Assembly (NCBI RefSeq): GCF_004153165.1
Contig: NZ_SEMD01000007.1
Location: 62,001 to 126,000 of the forward strand
Origin: Sporolactobacillus sp. THM7-4
Lineage (GTDB): Bacteria > Bacillota > Bacilli > Bacillales > Sporolactobacillaceae
DNA: 64,000 bases
Reading direction: 5' to 3'
The position numbers were made by a program, and so were the translations under genes. Shown in pieces: positions 42,397-51,981 of the stretch. Under the pieces are notes generated by a model. It had not been told where the DNA came from and did not search any database. It saw nothing but the letters and a program-made list of their open reading frames with translations. Numbering within the stretch: the first letter of the stretch is position 1; the number at the start of each line of letters is the position of its first letter.

Positions 42397-42409
42397 TACG
42401 ACAATCGTA
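42397..42409. promoter_or_regulatory. Probable PadR operator 1
   Basis: TACGA at 42397-42401 and TCGTA at 42405-42409 form a palindrome with a 3-base spacer. It shares the TACGAC half-site with the second palindrome at 42471-42486. Both lie just upstream of the PadR gene. Confidence 0.5.
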
Positions 42410-42470
42410 TATTGAATTATTTTTTTAGGCGAGGAATTCTTCTCCTCACCTCCTTTCAAACCAATTGTAT

Positions 42471-42486
42471 GTCGTATTACTACGAC
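42471..42486. promoter_or_regulatory. Probable PadR operator 2
   Basis: GTCGTA-TTAC-TACGAC is a perfect 6-bp palindrome. The pair of such sites on each side of the likely promoter fits autoregulation by the PadR protein. Confidence 0.55.
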
Positions 42487-42603
42487 TGTCAAGTATGTAT
42501 TATTGAATGGGTCCCTGCCACTGCCCGAAATTAAAACGCATCTATAAAAATTTTGCGAATGAAAGGGCAAGGCTCTATACACTTACGGATTAATTTAACC
42601 TTT

Positions 42604-42670
42604 GTCTGAATGCTGATAAGTTGCGCTGAATGTCGATAACTCGCTCTGAATGCCGATAACATTGTCTGAA
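42604..42670. repeat. Degenerate 20-bp tandem array, CTGAATGCCGATAA units
   Basis: Three near-identical units (CTGAATG(C/T)(C/T)GATAA) spaced 20 bases, plus a partial fourth (CTGAAC). It stands in a 500-base gene-free gap. Confidence 0.65.
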
Positions 42671-42890
42671 CAAATATTACCAAGGTTGACTTGTTGGTCC
42701 AATTGTAAATTCATTAACGTTCGTATCTTCAGGCTGATCAATCGCAAATGCCACAACATTGGCAACCCGACACAACATTGGCAACCCGATCAGGTATAAT
42801 ACCGTATTGTTCATACAACGCAGTCATACCTTCTGAAGTATTCTTATCAGTAATCGTATCCAGCAAAGCCAGCCGATTAATTCTTTGCAA

Positions 42891-43838
42891 TCAGCCGATC
42901 CCGATCAGCTGCAAGCGGCGGCTGCTCCATCCATCCGTACCAATCATAATATTGGCTCCGTCTTCGACATACAATGATATGTCCAATAGACATCGTGCGT
43001 ATAGTGCCCCTACATCACGTCTGCCATTTAACGACGCGCCGTTCGCATACTCCCTTATTTTCATTGAGAACATGTCTATCTTATGGAACAGCATCAGCTT
43101 ATCTGAAAAGGGCGATACCGTAGAAGCCGTCACCAAGTGATCGAGCAACGAAGGCGAAGGCAGATTATCCTTAACCAGCTTATCCGACATCATTTTAATA
43201 TGCTTACTGTTAATATTCTTTCCGCCTTCAAAATACTTTCTGATTGTGTCGCAGCTCGCTACCTGGCAGAACCCTACTATCAATGCTCGGCTTGTTACAT
43301 CATTATTTAGATTGTCGTAAAGATGAGCGATTTCCAGCCCATGAAGTGGCCTGACGTCTCCTAAAAAACCATGCAGAAAATTTTGCTTATGAACAAAATC
43401 AACCTTTTCAGGTACCGGGATTGCCGGAGCGTTCATCAGTACCCCTTTTTCCATGAGTGTATCATTAACATCGACCATCAGTTTTACCGTACCATTCAGG
43501 CAGTCAACAAAAAAGTCCCTGACATCTTTTCTTGTCACAAAAGGAATGGCTGCTCCATAAAGGCTCATTCCTGCTTTCCCTGAGTATTGCAGGTAGTGGA
43601 GATAAAACTCATCAACAAACAGTCTAGGAGCTTCTATATTCACGACTTCACTCGAAAAACCAACCGGCAGTGGGAATTGATCCTGAATAAATATGTTCTT
43701 AATCTTTTGAACAAATGTCTTGCTCAGGTTAAGTGCGTACTCTACTATTTTCTTAATATCCGGGTCATGAACATGGTTCAGATAATAACTAAGTACACAT
43801 TTAGCCATTGTGTTTCCAAGATATGCAGCCCAAAGTGA
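42891..43838 (-). pseudogene. DUF3231 protein, N-terminus cut by an IS3 fragment
   Basis: About 315 residues of a DUF3231 protein of the kind common in spore-forming Bacillales (two four-helix units; HKQNFLHGFLG near the middle, AHLYDNLNNDVTSRAL near 180). The first ATG is at 43808, but the frame continues upstream as SLWAAYLGNT up to the IS3 left end at 43839, so about 10-20 native residues are missing and the gene has lost its start and ribosome site. The C-terminus is also odd (WSSRRLQLIGIG), perhaps shifted. Role unknown. Confidence 0.7.
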
Positions 43839-43902
43839 TGTTAGGATCGTTTTACGGACACATTTTAGTTAAACTAAAGATTAACGAAAGGATGTGTCCT
43901 GT

Positions 43903-44177
43903 ATGGGCAGCGGAAAAACAAACAAACAAATGATGAATTCCGGCAGATGATCGTGGATCTCTATCAGTCAGGCACTACGGCCAAAAATCTCAGCAGCGAA
44001 TATGGCGTATCCGAAACTACCATTTATAAATGGGTTAAGAAGCTTAAACCCATTCCCTTAGAAGACGGACAATCCTTTACTCCGGAGGACTATCTGAAAC
44101 TTCAGAAAGAGATGAAGCGAATTCAGGAGGAAAACGAAATATTAAAAAAAGCTATGATCATATTCACAAAAAAGTAA
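43903..44177 (+). pseudogene. IS3 orfA (copy B), frameshifted
   Basis: The HTH and leucine-zipper part (LSSEYGVSETTIYKWVKKLK; EMKRIQEENEILKKAM) is intact. The expected KQFNDEFRQ stretch is replaced by KQMMNSGR through a small deletion, so the front is out of frame. Confidence 0.8.
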
Positions 44178-44188
44178 CACCCACTGAG

Positions 44189-44413
44189 ATGTGTGTTTTG
44201 ATTGATCACCTGCAAGAAAAGCATTCCACAAAAACAGTGTGCCAGGTGCTCAGTATGCCGGGGAGCACCGATTATCAGATTAAGAATGCCTGTGAGTCCA
44301 GCCTGGCCTGTGAGAATCGAAAGCTGATGCGGCGGATTCAGCGCCCTGGACAATCGGAAAAGAAGTCGTTGTTTCAGTTATTCAAGCAGAATTGCTACCG
44401 GAAGAAAAGCTGA
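44189..44413 (+). pseudogene. IS3 orfB front fragment (copy B)
   Basis: About 60 codons of orfB (ACENRKLMRRIQ...), then unrelated sequence. The catalytic domain is absent. Confidence 0.65.
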
Positions 44414-44484
44414 CTTATATATCGCCGGCAAAACGACGATAGCTATTTCCCTCGTTCAACACTTTTTCGTTTGGATTAACTAGA

Positions 44485-44498
44485 TGTAAACGCCTACA
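44485..44498. promoter_or_regulatory. Possible cre-like site before the CDF gene
   Basis: TGTAAACGCCTACA matches the cre consensus at 13 of 14 positions. The deleted copy at 34995 keeps 12 of 14. A GTAGACACA/TGTGTCTGC inverted repeat follows at about 44508-44527 and may be a hairpin in the leader. Functional meaning uncertain. Confidence 0.3.
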
Positions 44499-44550
44499 AA
44501 GGTTGCCGTAGACACACATGTGTCTGCCTTGCTAAGATGAAAGCATTGAC

Positions 44551-45453
44551 ATGAAGAAGGTGTTAAAACTGCTCCAGGAAAAATATATGAACTTAAAACT
44601 GGGAGAACGGGGAGCGATCATCAGCATTATCGCTTATCTCTGCTTATCAAGTTTAAAACTTTTTGTTGGGTTTTCAACAGGCTCACAGGCACTTAAGGCT
44701 GATGGGTTAAATAATACAACTGACATTGTCGCCTCTCTGGCTGTACTTATCGGACTGAGACTATCTCAGCGACCCGCTGATAGTGATCACCCCTATGGCC
44801 ATTGGAAGAGTGAAACGATTGCCTCTATGCTTGCTTCATTTATCATGATGGCTGTAGGATTACAAGTTTTGTTCGATGGTGTTTTTTCCATTTTCCAGGG
44901 GAATGAACAATCCCCTGACATCATTGCTGCCTGGACAGGGTTGTTTTGTGCGGTTGTGATGTACTTCGTTTATCGATACAACAAAAGTCTGGCAGAAAAA
45001 ACAAAAAGTCTTTCTGTCATGGCTGCAGCAAAGGATAACTTTTCAGACACCTGGGTCAGCGTAGGGACATCTGTTGGCATATTTGGTTCGCAATTCAATC
45101 TTCCCTGGCTGGACACACTAACCGCTGTTTTAGTGGGTTATCTTATTTGCAAAACAGCCTGGGATATTTTCCGGGAGTCTTCATACAACTTATCCGACGG
45201 ATTTGATGCAAAAAAGATAAAGGATTATCAAAAAACTATTTTGTCAATTAATGGAGTTGAAGGAGTCAGAAATATAAAAGCCAGAAATTATGGTAATCAT
45301 GCAGTTGTTGATCTTGTTATTATCGTCGATCCTTATTCGGCAATAAAAGACGCCCATGACATCTCGACACAAGTTGAGAAACGATTAATCAAAGAACATA
45401 GGATTTATGAGGCTAATGTTCATGTCGAACCAGGAACAACTGTGACCAGGTAA
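44551..45453 (+). CDS. Cation-diffusion-facilitator metal exporter (MneP/MneS-like)
   Basis: A 300-residue CDF antiporter that expels a divalent metal such as Mn2+ using the proton gradient. Six helices (about 20-45, 52-72, 88-108, 122-140, 157-175, 182-198) lead into a cytoplasmic ferredoxin-like domain (about 212-300). Metal-site residues are DGLNNTTDI (Asp on helix 2) and HPYGHWKSE near residues 82-90, the signature of MntE/MneP-type exporters. ATG 44551 is used; a weak GAAGG-type site is just inside. A deleted second copy lies at 34953-35162. Confidence 0.88.
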   Translation: MKKVLKLLQEKYMNLKLGERGAIISIIAYLCLSSLKLFVGFSTGSQALKADGLNNTTDIVASLAVLIGLRLSQRPADSDHPYGHWKSETIASMLASFIMMAVGLQVLFDGVFSIFQGNEQSPDIIAAWTGLFCAVVMYFVYRYNKSLAEKTKSLSVMAAAKDNFSDTWVSVGTSVGIFGSQFNLPWLDTLTAVLVGYLICKTAWDIFRESSYNLSDGFDAKKIKDYQKTILSINGVEGVRNIKARNYGNHAVVDLVIIVDPYSAIKDAHDISTQVEKRLIKEHRIYEANVHVEPGTTVTR

Positions 45454-45640
45454 GTATATTAGAATACAATACACTTTTGAGCAGTTTGCAAAGTCCTGGT
45501 TGAGCCAGAGCATTTGCCAGGTAAAAAGAAGTATCCGGAAATATCTAAAATCGGTATTGGATGATAGACAGGAAAATGATTTTCAAAAACCAAATGCAAC
45601 TGAAACAGGTACTTTTGATCTACTCGTCTTGTCAAAGATA

Positions 45641-45684
45641 AAAGCCCTCAATAGTCTTCATTAATCTAAAATTGAGCGCTTTTT
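45641..45684 (+). terminator. Intrinsic terminator in the CDF-dus gap
   Basis: AAAGCCCTCAAT at 45641-45652 pairs with ATTGAGCGCTTT at 45671-45682 with one mismatch, followed by TTTT. It ends the CDF transcript, 190 bases after the stop. Confidence 0.65.
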
Positions 45685-46045
45685 GCTATTGTCCGTTATA
45701 AAGGTTTCGGTTCAGAATGGTAATGCCTTATTTGCTGCCAGGCGTTAAAACCAGAGCTTTTTCTTAAACCAGTACTATATCAAAATGTCTTATCGGAACA
45801 TACTTACCGTTTCTGTAAAGGTATCCGCTTTCATGAGATAAATCATCGTGATGTATAAGCAATCCTCCTTATAAAGTGTAGTGATACCATAATATGCAGA
45901 TATGGTTATATTTGAAAATTATAGTAGTCAAAATGTATGTCATTTGATTTAAAGTGCTTGAGCATGCTATAAGTGTTAAGAAAGTAATTTTGGGGATAAA
46001 GATTTTTTGTCAGGTATCCCATAATGTGAGGATTTGAATTTAACG
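45685..46045. other. Gap upstream of dus
   Basis: No gene seen. TGTGAGG at about 46025-46031 is the ribosome site for the next gene. Confidence 0.4.
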
Positions 46046-47044
46046 ATGATCAATCATTTTTGGCGTGATTTGCCACGACCTTTTTTTGCATTAGCACCAA
46101 TGGAAGAGGTGACGGATGTTGTTTTTCGCCATGTAGTGAGTGCAGCAGCCAGCCCTGATGTGTTTTTTACAGAGTTTACAAACACAGAGAGTTATTGTCA
46201 CCCAGAGGGAATCAATAGTGTGCGTGGGCGTTTAACGTTTACAGAGGATGAACAACCGATTGTTGCCCAAATATGGGGGGATAAGCCGGAACACTTTCGG
46301 CAGATGAGTATTGGTCTGGCGAAGCAAGGGTTTAGCGGTGTGGATATCAATATGGGCTGTCCGGTACCTAATGTGACAGCGAATGGGATGGGAAGCGGCC
46401 TTATCCTGCGTCCCGAAGTAGCAGCAGATTTAATACAAGCAACAAAAGCAGGGGGATTGCCCGTAAGTGTGAAGACAAGGCTTGGTTACACAGATGTAGA
46501 CGAATGGCACGGCTGGCTGACACACATATTAAAACAAGACATTTCTAATCTTTCCATTCATCTGCGTACAAGAAAGGAAATGAGCAAAGTCGATGCCCAT
46601 TGGGAACTCATCCCGGAGATTAAGAAGCTTCGTGATCGGGTGGCACCGGATACACTTTTGACGATCAATGGCGATATCCCTGACCGTCAAACCGGCTTGA
46701 AACTCGCGCAACAATATGGTGTCGATGGGATAATGATTGGGCGTGGTATTTTTACAAATCCATTTGCCTTTGAAAAGGAGCCGAAAGATCATAGCAGTAA
46801 GGAACTGCTTGATCTCTTGAGGTTGCATCTGGATCTTCATGATCAATATTCGGAAAAATTAGAGCTACGTCCGTTTACAGCGCTTCATCGCTTTTTTAAG
46901 ATCTATGTCCGTGGTTTTCACGGAGCAAGTGAATTAAGAAATCAATTGATGAGCACAAAGTCAACAAATGAAGTGCGTGTATTGCTTGATCACTTCGTTC
47001 AGCAACAAGACAAAGACGATCCGGGACCGCAATCTGATCGATGA
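46046..47044 (+). CDS. tRNA-dihydrouridine synthase (Dus family)
   Basis: A 332-residue FMN enzyme that reduces uridine to dihydrouridine in tRNA. The TIM barrel starts with [16 protein letters not shown] and continues through [21 protein letters not shown] (with the catalytic Cys), [22 protein letters not shown] and the FMN phosphate loop [14 protein letters not shown]; the C-terminal helical domain follows. The usual H in the catalytic loop is present (IHLRTR). Start: ATG at 46046, 13 bases after TGTGAGG; TTG at 46034 is too close to it. The variant resembles DusA/B-like proteins of low-GC bacteria; specific tRNA position not assigned. Confidence 0.9.
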   Translation: MINHFWRDLPRPFFALAPMEEVTDVVFRHVVSAAASPDVFFTEFTNTESYCHPEGINSVRGRLTFTEDEQPIVAQIWGDKPEHFRQMSIGLAKQGFSGVDINMGCPVPNVTANGMGSGLILRPEVAADLIQATKAGGLPVSVKTRLGYTDVDEWHGWLTHILKQDISNLSIHLRTRKEMSKVDAHWELIPEIKKLRDRVAPDTLLTINGDIPDRQTGLKLAQQYGVDGIMIGRGIFTNPFAFEKEPKDHSSKELLDLLRLHLDLHDQYSEKLELRPFTALHRFFKIYVRGFHGASELRNQLMSTKSTNEVRVLLDHFVQQQDKDDPGPQSDR

Positions 47045-47045
47045 T

Positions 47046-47201
47046 CAAATTGGCGGCACCGGCTAACTGTTGATAGATTTTTTGAATAACCGCATCCGCA
47101 TTAGTATGACGTGTGTGAGAAACAGAATCGTTGATGTTCAGCTGCTCATGAATAAGCTGACTAAGTCCGATTTTTTCATCAAATTCGCGGTACATAAGCA
47201 A
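47046..47201 (-). pseudogene. IS1380-family transposase fragment
   Basis: On the minus strand it reads LMYREFDEKIGLSQLIHEQL and the HTRHTNADAVIQKIYQQLAG stretch, the N-terminal part of IS1380-type transposases. It is cut right after, close to the dus stop. Rest absent. Confidence 0.7.
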
Positions 47202-47365
47202 TCCAGAATCGGAGGAAAGTGCACCCCCGGTAAAATTAATCTTGATCTTCTTAAAAATTAGTTGAATAATTAGAATGGCATTATTTGATTAATGAATCCA
47301 TTGATCTCAATCTTTGGTTTGTATTTGTAGTCATTCAATCATCATAATGGGGGAATCGGTTTTCC

Positions 47366-48844
47366 ATGATTATTAATCATAATATAGGTGCACTTCTTAT
47401 AAGCAATCAATTGACTGCAAATAACCGTACAAATGAGAAAACATTGAAAAAGTTGTCATCAGGATTGCGGATCACGAATGCGTCTGACGATGCCGCCGGG
47501 CTGGCAATTTCTCAGAAAATGAAGGCGCAAATCCGCGGGCTGGAACAAGCACGAAGAAATATTCAAGATGGAATATCATTGCTTCAAACAGGTGAGAGTG
47601 GGTTAGCGAAAATTGAAAATCCGAATTTACAAAGAATGCGTGAACTGGCTGTTCAGGCTGCGAATGGGACGTTAACCTCAGAAGACCGGCAAATGATCCA
47701 AAAGGAAATGGATGGACTCAAAAACAGTATCGATGATATTGCCACGAGTACAGAATTTAACCAGATCAAATTATTGAGCCCTCCAATTGAAGCAACGCCT
47801 CCGTCATCAACAAACGGCAAGTCTGATATCGTTTTTGTGGTCGACGTCTCCGGCAGTATGGGCGAAACAATCGATAATGTTATTTCCAATTTAAATAGTT
47901 TCGTCGACAAGCTTAAAAATAATGGCGTTGATTATCAATTAGGATTGGTTTCCTATAGTGATACTGCTGAAGGTGAGCCGTTGTCCAAATGGAATTTCAC
48001 GGATGATGCAGCAGTTTTTAAAGACAATATGGAAACGATGAGAAGCCACATGCTCGATGGCGTCGATACGAATGAGTCCGGTCTTGAGGGGATTATGGAT
48101 TCTGAAAAAGGAGCCCTTTCGTTACCTTTAAGATCAGATGCATCAAAACAATTCATCCTCATTACAGATTCACCTGTTCATGACTCAAAAACCGATGGGG
48201 ATGACGCTTACGCTGATGGACGTTCCATATATGATATTGATGATGTTGCTCAGGAACTGGCTGGGAATCATATTAAATTGAACGTTGTTGGGCCCACTTC
48301 AGGTGATGCCAGTGTCCAGTTGAAAAGATTATCTGACCCCACAGATGGAAGTTATCTTGACTTATACGGGACATTTTCTACACAATTGGATGCATTAGCT
48401 GAAAATATTGTTGATGATTCGGGGTCTTCAGTCGAAGATGACAAGATGGCCTCAGTCATCCTACAAACGGGTGCAAATTCCGGAGAAACATTCCCGATCG
48501 AGTTATTCGATGCAAGAACAGCTAAGTTGGGTATTGATCGTGTAACTGTTGATCCTGTCGAAGAAGCAGAAAAATCCGTTGGTTTGATCGATTACGCTAT
48601 CGATAAGATCTCTGCTCAGCGTGCCAAGTTCGGCAGCTATCAAAGTTCACTCGAACACGAAGCAAGCAACGTTGAAAACTATGCGAATAACATCACTTCA
48701 ACGGAATCAAGAATATCTGATGCAGATGTTGCCAAAGAAGTCATGGAGCTGACAAAAAACAATATCCTTCAGCAATCAGCGATGAGCATGCTCAGTCAAG
48801 CAGACCAGCTGCCAAATAGTATTTTGAATCTGCTTAAAGAGTAA
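47366..48844 (+). CDS. Flagellin with an inserted von Willebrand A domain
   Basis: A 492-residue flagellin. Residues 1-130 are a standard D0/D1 start ([60 protein letters not shown]). About 375-492 are the matching D1/D0 end ([40 protein letters not shown]). The middle (about 150-355) is a VWA fold: [13 protein letters not shown] with the MIDAS D160-x-S-x-[12 protein letters not shown] near residue 232 for the third ligand, and [11 protein letters not shown] near residue 268 for the fourth Asp. The filament would then show a metal-dependent adhesion domain on its surface. GGGGGA at 47350-47355 fits the ATG. No other flagellar gene is near. Parts are intact and in frame. Confidence 0.9.
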   Translation: MIINHNIGALLISNQLTANNRTNEKTLKKLSSGLRITNASDDAAGLAISQKMKAQIRGLEQARRNIQDGISLLQTGESGLAKIENPNLQRMRELAVQAANGTLTSEDRQMIQKEMDGLKNSIDDIATSTEFNQIKLLSPPIEATPPSSTNGKSDIVFVVDVSGSMGETIDNVISNLNSFVDKLKNNGVDYQLGLVSYSDTAEGEPLSKWNFTDDAAVFKDNMETMRSHMLDGVDTNESGLEGIMDSEKGALSLPLRSDASKQFILITDSPVHDSKTDGDDAYADGRSIYDIDDVAQELAGNHIKLNVVGPTSGDASVQLKRLSDPTDGSYLDLYGTFSTQLDALAENIVDDSGSSVEDDKMASVILQTGANSGETFPIELFDARTAKLGIDRVTVDPVEEAEKSVGLIDYAIDKISAQRAKFGSYQSSLEHEASNVENYANNITSTESRISDADVAKEVMELTKNNILQQSAMSMLSQADQLPNSILNLLKE

Positions 48845-48915
48845 GCCAAACTCACTAGCGTTGTTTTAATTAAATTTGATGATTAAAAATATCAGGAATA
48901 TTTGAATTTAAGAAG

Positions 48916-49172
48916 GTTGTCCTCCGGAGTAAAGGATTGTCCGTCTTCTAAGGGAATGGGTTTAAGCTTCTAAACCCATTTATAAATGGTGGGTTCGGAA
49001 ACGCCATATTCGCTGCTGAGATTTTTGGCGGTAGTGCGTGACTGATAGAAATCCACGATCATCTGCCGGAATTCATCATTAAATTGTTTGTTTGTTTTTC
49101 CGCTGCCCATACAGGACACATCCTTTCGTTAATCTTTAGTTTAACTAAAATGTGTCCGTAAAACTATCCTGA
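48916..49172 (-). mobile_element. IS3-family element, truncated and inverted (copy C)
   Basis: Reverse complement of the first about 257 bp of copies A and B, ending at 49172 with the left terminal repeat. It holds orfA codons from ATG 49110 (MGSGKTNKQFNDEFRQMIVD), with TAG at the codon after KWV. No orfB. Confidence 0.85.
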
Positions 49173-49177
49173 CGTCA

Positions 49178-49318
49178 TATTGGCTAAACGCATACGAAAC
49201 TGCTGTCAAGGAAGGCATAACACCACGGCCATTACTGCAAGAGAATTATCGGTTTTTAAAGGAAAAAGGCCGGTTCGCTCGAGATTTTATAGAATTGTCA
49301 GGGGGCGTTCAGTTTTGA
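49178..49318 (+). pseudogene. C-terminal fragment of an unknown protein
   Basis: The frame YWLNAYETAVKEGITPRPLL followed by ENYRFLKEKGRFARDFIELS ends in TGA. Composition is coding-like. It begins right after IS3 copy C, so the front was cut off by that element. Family not recognised. Confidence 0.35.
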
Positions 49319-49353
49319 CTTTATTGTCGATGAATAATTTCATACATAGCATG

Positions 49354-49390
49354 AAAAAAGACGAGGAAAAGTTTAACAACTTACCTCGTC
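49354..49390 (-). terminator. Terminator of the multicopper-oxidase operon
   Basis: On the minus strand GACGAGG (49390-49384) pairs with CCTCGTC (49366-49360), followed by TTTTTT (49359-49354). It is about 30 bases after the SHOCT gene stop. Confidence 0.75.
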
Positions 49391-49418
49391 AAAAGTGTTG
49401 ATTAATTTTCAAAATCAG

Positions 49419-49649
49419 CTATGCAAGATTTTTTTTTGTATATTCCTCTACCGTAAGTTTCCCACGGGCAAATCGTTCTTTTAAGATTGCTTCTGACTGA
49501 TCGTTTGCATCCGAATGGTGATTCACTTTTTTTATTAAGGTAACCACCAGATAGATCAGGGCGATAAAGAGTGCGAGCTGAAAAAGCACCCCAATAATAC
49601 CCATTCCTATACCAAAACCACCCATCATTCCGCTATTCCATCCCGCCAT
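49419..49649 (-). CDS. Small SHOCT-domain membrane protein
   Basis: A 76-residue protein: a Gly/Met-rich start (AGWNSGMMGGFGIGMG), one long hydrophobic helix (IIGVLFQLALFIALIYLVVT, about 18-37) and a C-terminal SHOCT motif (EAILKERFARGKLTVEEY, about 55-72). Met-rich starts of this kind are seen in small proteins beside copper genes. It lies 39 bases after the multicopper oxidase stop and shares its terminator, so they form an operon. Start: ATG 49649; GTG 49658 is an option. Role unknown. Confidence 0.8.
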   Translation of the reverse strand: MAGWNSGMMGGFGIGMGIIGVLFQLALFIALIYLVVTLIKKVNHHSDANDQSEAILKERFARGKLTVEEYTKKNLA

Positions 49650-49688
49650 TTCTACCACACTTTTGAATCTATTCTAACATGGCTGTTT

Positions 49689-51344
49689 TTACTCTGGCTT
49701 ATTGTTACTTGAAGAATTTGGAACATAACTTGAGTGGGAATCTTTATACTGAACCTCAGTGATCATCCCTGCGTTCGCGTGATGCAGATCGTGGCAATGG
49801 AACAGCCAATTACCAGGATTGTCAGCCAGGAAGGCGACTTCATAAGTTTCACCCGGTTTCACATTCAGCGTATCTTTATAGATTGGGGATCCGGTGACCG
49901 GTTTACCATTCTTGCTCAAAACCTGGAAAAAGTGGCCATGAAGATGCATCGGATGATTATTCATATGATCACGATTGACCAGCCTGACCTTCACGCGATC
50001 ACCGGTTTTAACTTTAATTGGATCTGTTTTTGGGAAAGTCTTCCCATTGATCGTATAGATCATTCCATTATTGTTCATACCTGCATTAAGGTTCATAGTA
50101 TATGTGACGTCGTATTTTTGATTCAGCGTAAACTCAGGTTTTGTTTCAGATCCGTAGTCAGCAAAATTAATAGTCGGCAATTGTGTGCCTGCATTAGGTT
50201 GATCGGTTGTAGCCTTGCTGCCTTCATAGTCAATCAAGGCCTTCATCCCGTCTGTCCCCTTTGCTGTTCCATGATCTTCGATATACCATTTTCCCGGATT
50301 ATCTGCAGTAAAGGAGACATCATATCGTTCGCCTGGCGCGATGGAAATAACCTGGTTTTTAACAGCCCGCGGGTTGTTTATGGGCTGACCATCAGTTGCG
50401 ATTACTTTAATGTTGTGGCCATGGATATGAATCTTGTGCGGGAGATAGCCGGCATTAATGAAACGCAGCCGAACCTTATCACCCTTCCTGACCGTCAGAG
50501 GTTTGACCAGACTTGCGCTTTTTCCATTGATCGTATACAAGTCATACATGCTCATATTGTCGGCCATCATATTCCCGGGCATATCCATGTCGTTATTGTT
50601 TCCGCCATCTGAACTGCTGTTGCCCATATTACCCATATTCATTCCATTGCTGCTGCCACTGCTTGAGCTGCCCTGATCTGAACCGCCCATGTCCATGCCA
50701 GACATGCTGCCCATTCCGGAGTCTCCACTATTCTTATTCTGTGCGCCTGTCATCGCTTTAATCTGACTGTTAATCTGATTTTGATCAGTCACCCATTCAT
50801 CCAGCATTAAGGTATAATCCTTATCATATTTTTCTTCAGGATCTTCGACAATGAAGGCTCCATATAATCCTCGGTCCACCTGATTCACTGAATTCTGGTG
50901 TGAGTGATACCAATAGGTGCCTGCTTTATCAGCAACAAACGCATAAGTGAAGCTTTTTCCCGGGGCCACAGCGTTTTGTGTCACACCTGGGACACCATCC
51001 ATTTTATTAGGAACTGGATAACCGTGCCAGTGAATCGAAACAGGTGCAGGCAGTTCATTCTTTAAAGTGACACGGACTCTTTGGCCCTTTTCTACACGAA
51101 TTACCGGACCTGGAGCTGATCCATTAAATGTCCAAACCGGGACAGTAATGCCGTTGCTCAACTTTTGTGTACCTTTTTCGGCAACAAGCGTAATATTTGG
51201 CCCTCTTAACATTTTGGGTGATTCTGAAGCAGCTGATTGCTTATTGGCCGCTTTGTTACTATTTTCTATAGTCGCAGAGCACGCAGTAATAATGAGTAGT
51301 GTGAAAACTGCAAGTACGACGAAAAGAAACTTTTTCAAGGACAC
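49689..51344 (-). CDS. Multicopper oxidase lipoprotein (copper-tolerance/laccase type)
   Basis: A 551-residue exported enzyme. The signal peptide ends in a lipobox with Cys22 (LLIITAC), so it is a lipoprotein on the outer face of the membrane. Three cupredoxin domains carry the four copper-ligand motifs: HWHGYP near residue 104, WYHSHQNS near 145, HIHGHNIKV near 307, HPMHLHGHFFQV near 462 and the type-1 site HCHDLHHANAGM near 516. A Met/Gly/Ser-rich insert (about 200-262; GMGSMSGMDMGGSDQ and further Met motifs) likely binds Cu(I), as in CueO and CopA. Likely role: oxidation of Cu(I) or phenols for copper tolerance. The transcript continues to the SHOCT gene. Confidence 0.93.
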   Translation of the reverse strand: MSLKKFLFVVLAVFTLLIITACSATIENSNKAANKQSAASESPKMLRGPNITLVAEKGTQKLSNGITVPVWTFNGSAPGPVIRVEKGQRVRVTLKNELPAPVSIHWHGYPVPNKMDGVPGVTQNAVAPGKSFTYAFVADKAGTYWYHSHQNSVNQVDRGLYGAFIVEDPEEKYDKDYTLMLDEWVTDQNQINSQIKAMTGAQNKNSGDSGMGSMSGMDMGGSDQGSSSSGSSNGMNMGNMGNSSSDGGNNNDMDMPGNMMADNMSMYDLYTINGKSASLVKPLTVRKGDKVRLRFINAGYLPHKIHIHGHNIKVIATDGQPINNPRAVKNQVISIAPGERYDVSFTADNPGKWYIEDHGTAKGTDGMKALIDYEGSKATTDQPNAGTQLPTINFADYGSETKPEFTLNQKYDVTYTMNLNAGMNNNGMIYTINGKTFPKTDPIKVKTGDRVKVRLVNRDHMNNHPMHLHGHFFQVLSKNGKPVTGSPIYKDTLNVKPGETYEVAFLADNPGNWLFHCHDLHHANAGMITEVQYKDSHSSYVPNSSSNNKPE

Positions 51345-51981
51345 CCTCCTCCTTACCTCATTTCCACGAGTGTATCGAACAAATGTGAAGAAAATGTGAA
51401 GATTTATAAATTCTTAATAAAAATAAAGTTTAAATCAATGTATCCAGAGATCGTAATGAGCAGAAAGTTATAACTATTAAATTTTAAATATAAAGGCAGA
51501 GATTGTATTATTCCTGGGAACTGAGGGAATAAAGCAGCCTGACTGATGTTTCACTGACTTTCCATTTCTGCTCATGCTTGTTCGTAAATGAATTTAAAAA
51601 AGATATAATATTTTTCATGCCTGACAAAAACAACACATCTGTTCATTAGAATTAATGAGGTCAGGGGAAAAGCAGTGAAGCGCAGCTAGAACAGCAACAA
51701 ATGGATTAACGACTGCTCCATTCCCCCACAATATTTTCTAAATAAAAACTAATCTAACAGAGGCTGTTTCAAGTCGTTTACGACTGAAGACGGTCTCTCT
51801 TCGTATTCGTTGTGAGCTTTTAATAATCGAAAAAAAGTAATGATCATTTGTCCAAAGCTATATTTTTGCTTCCATCCCGGTCCTCCAGTAACTTTTCAGG
51901 ATACTGTTTTTCAAAAAACCAGCAAAAGTCATGCTATCGTTATTAAATTAAGCTATCATTTAAAGAAAAAGGAGATTTTGC
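51345..51981. other. Intergenic gap, no gene seen
   Basis: GCAACAAATGGATTAA near 51693 faintly resembles the 3-prime end of the istB gene at 18676, perhaps an IS21 scrap. AAAAAGGAG at 51968 is the ribosome site of the next gene. Confidence 0.4.

Larger units (their letters stand above)
43839..44413 (+). mobile_element. IS3-family element, truncated (copy B)
   Basis: Left end as in copy A. orfA (43903-44177) has a deletion of a few bases near 43928 that shifts its front, although codons from 43947 on are intact. orfB starts at 44189 (MCVLIDHLQEKHSTKTVCQV) and soon degrades; no DDE core and no right end. Confidence 0.85.

Noticed and set aside
49734-50612. 292-codon open frame antisense to the multicopper oxidase
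   Set aside because: Opposite strand to clear copper motifs; no domain or start signal.
51680-51710. IS21 right-end remnant
   Set aside because: Only about 16 bases resemble the istB tail at 18676; too little to support.
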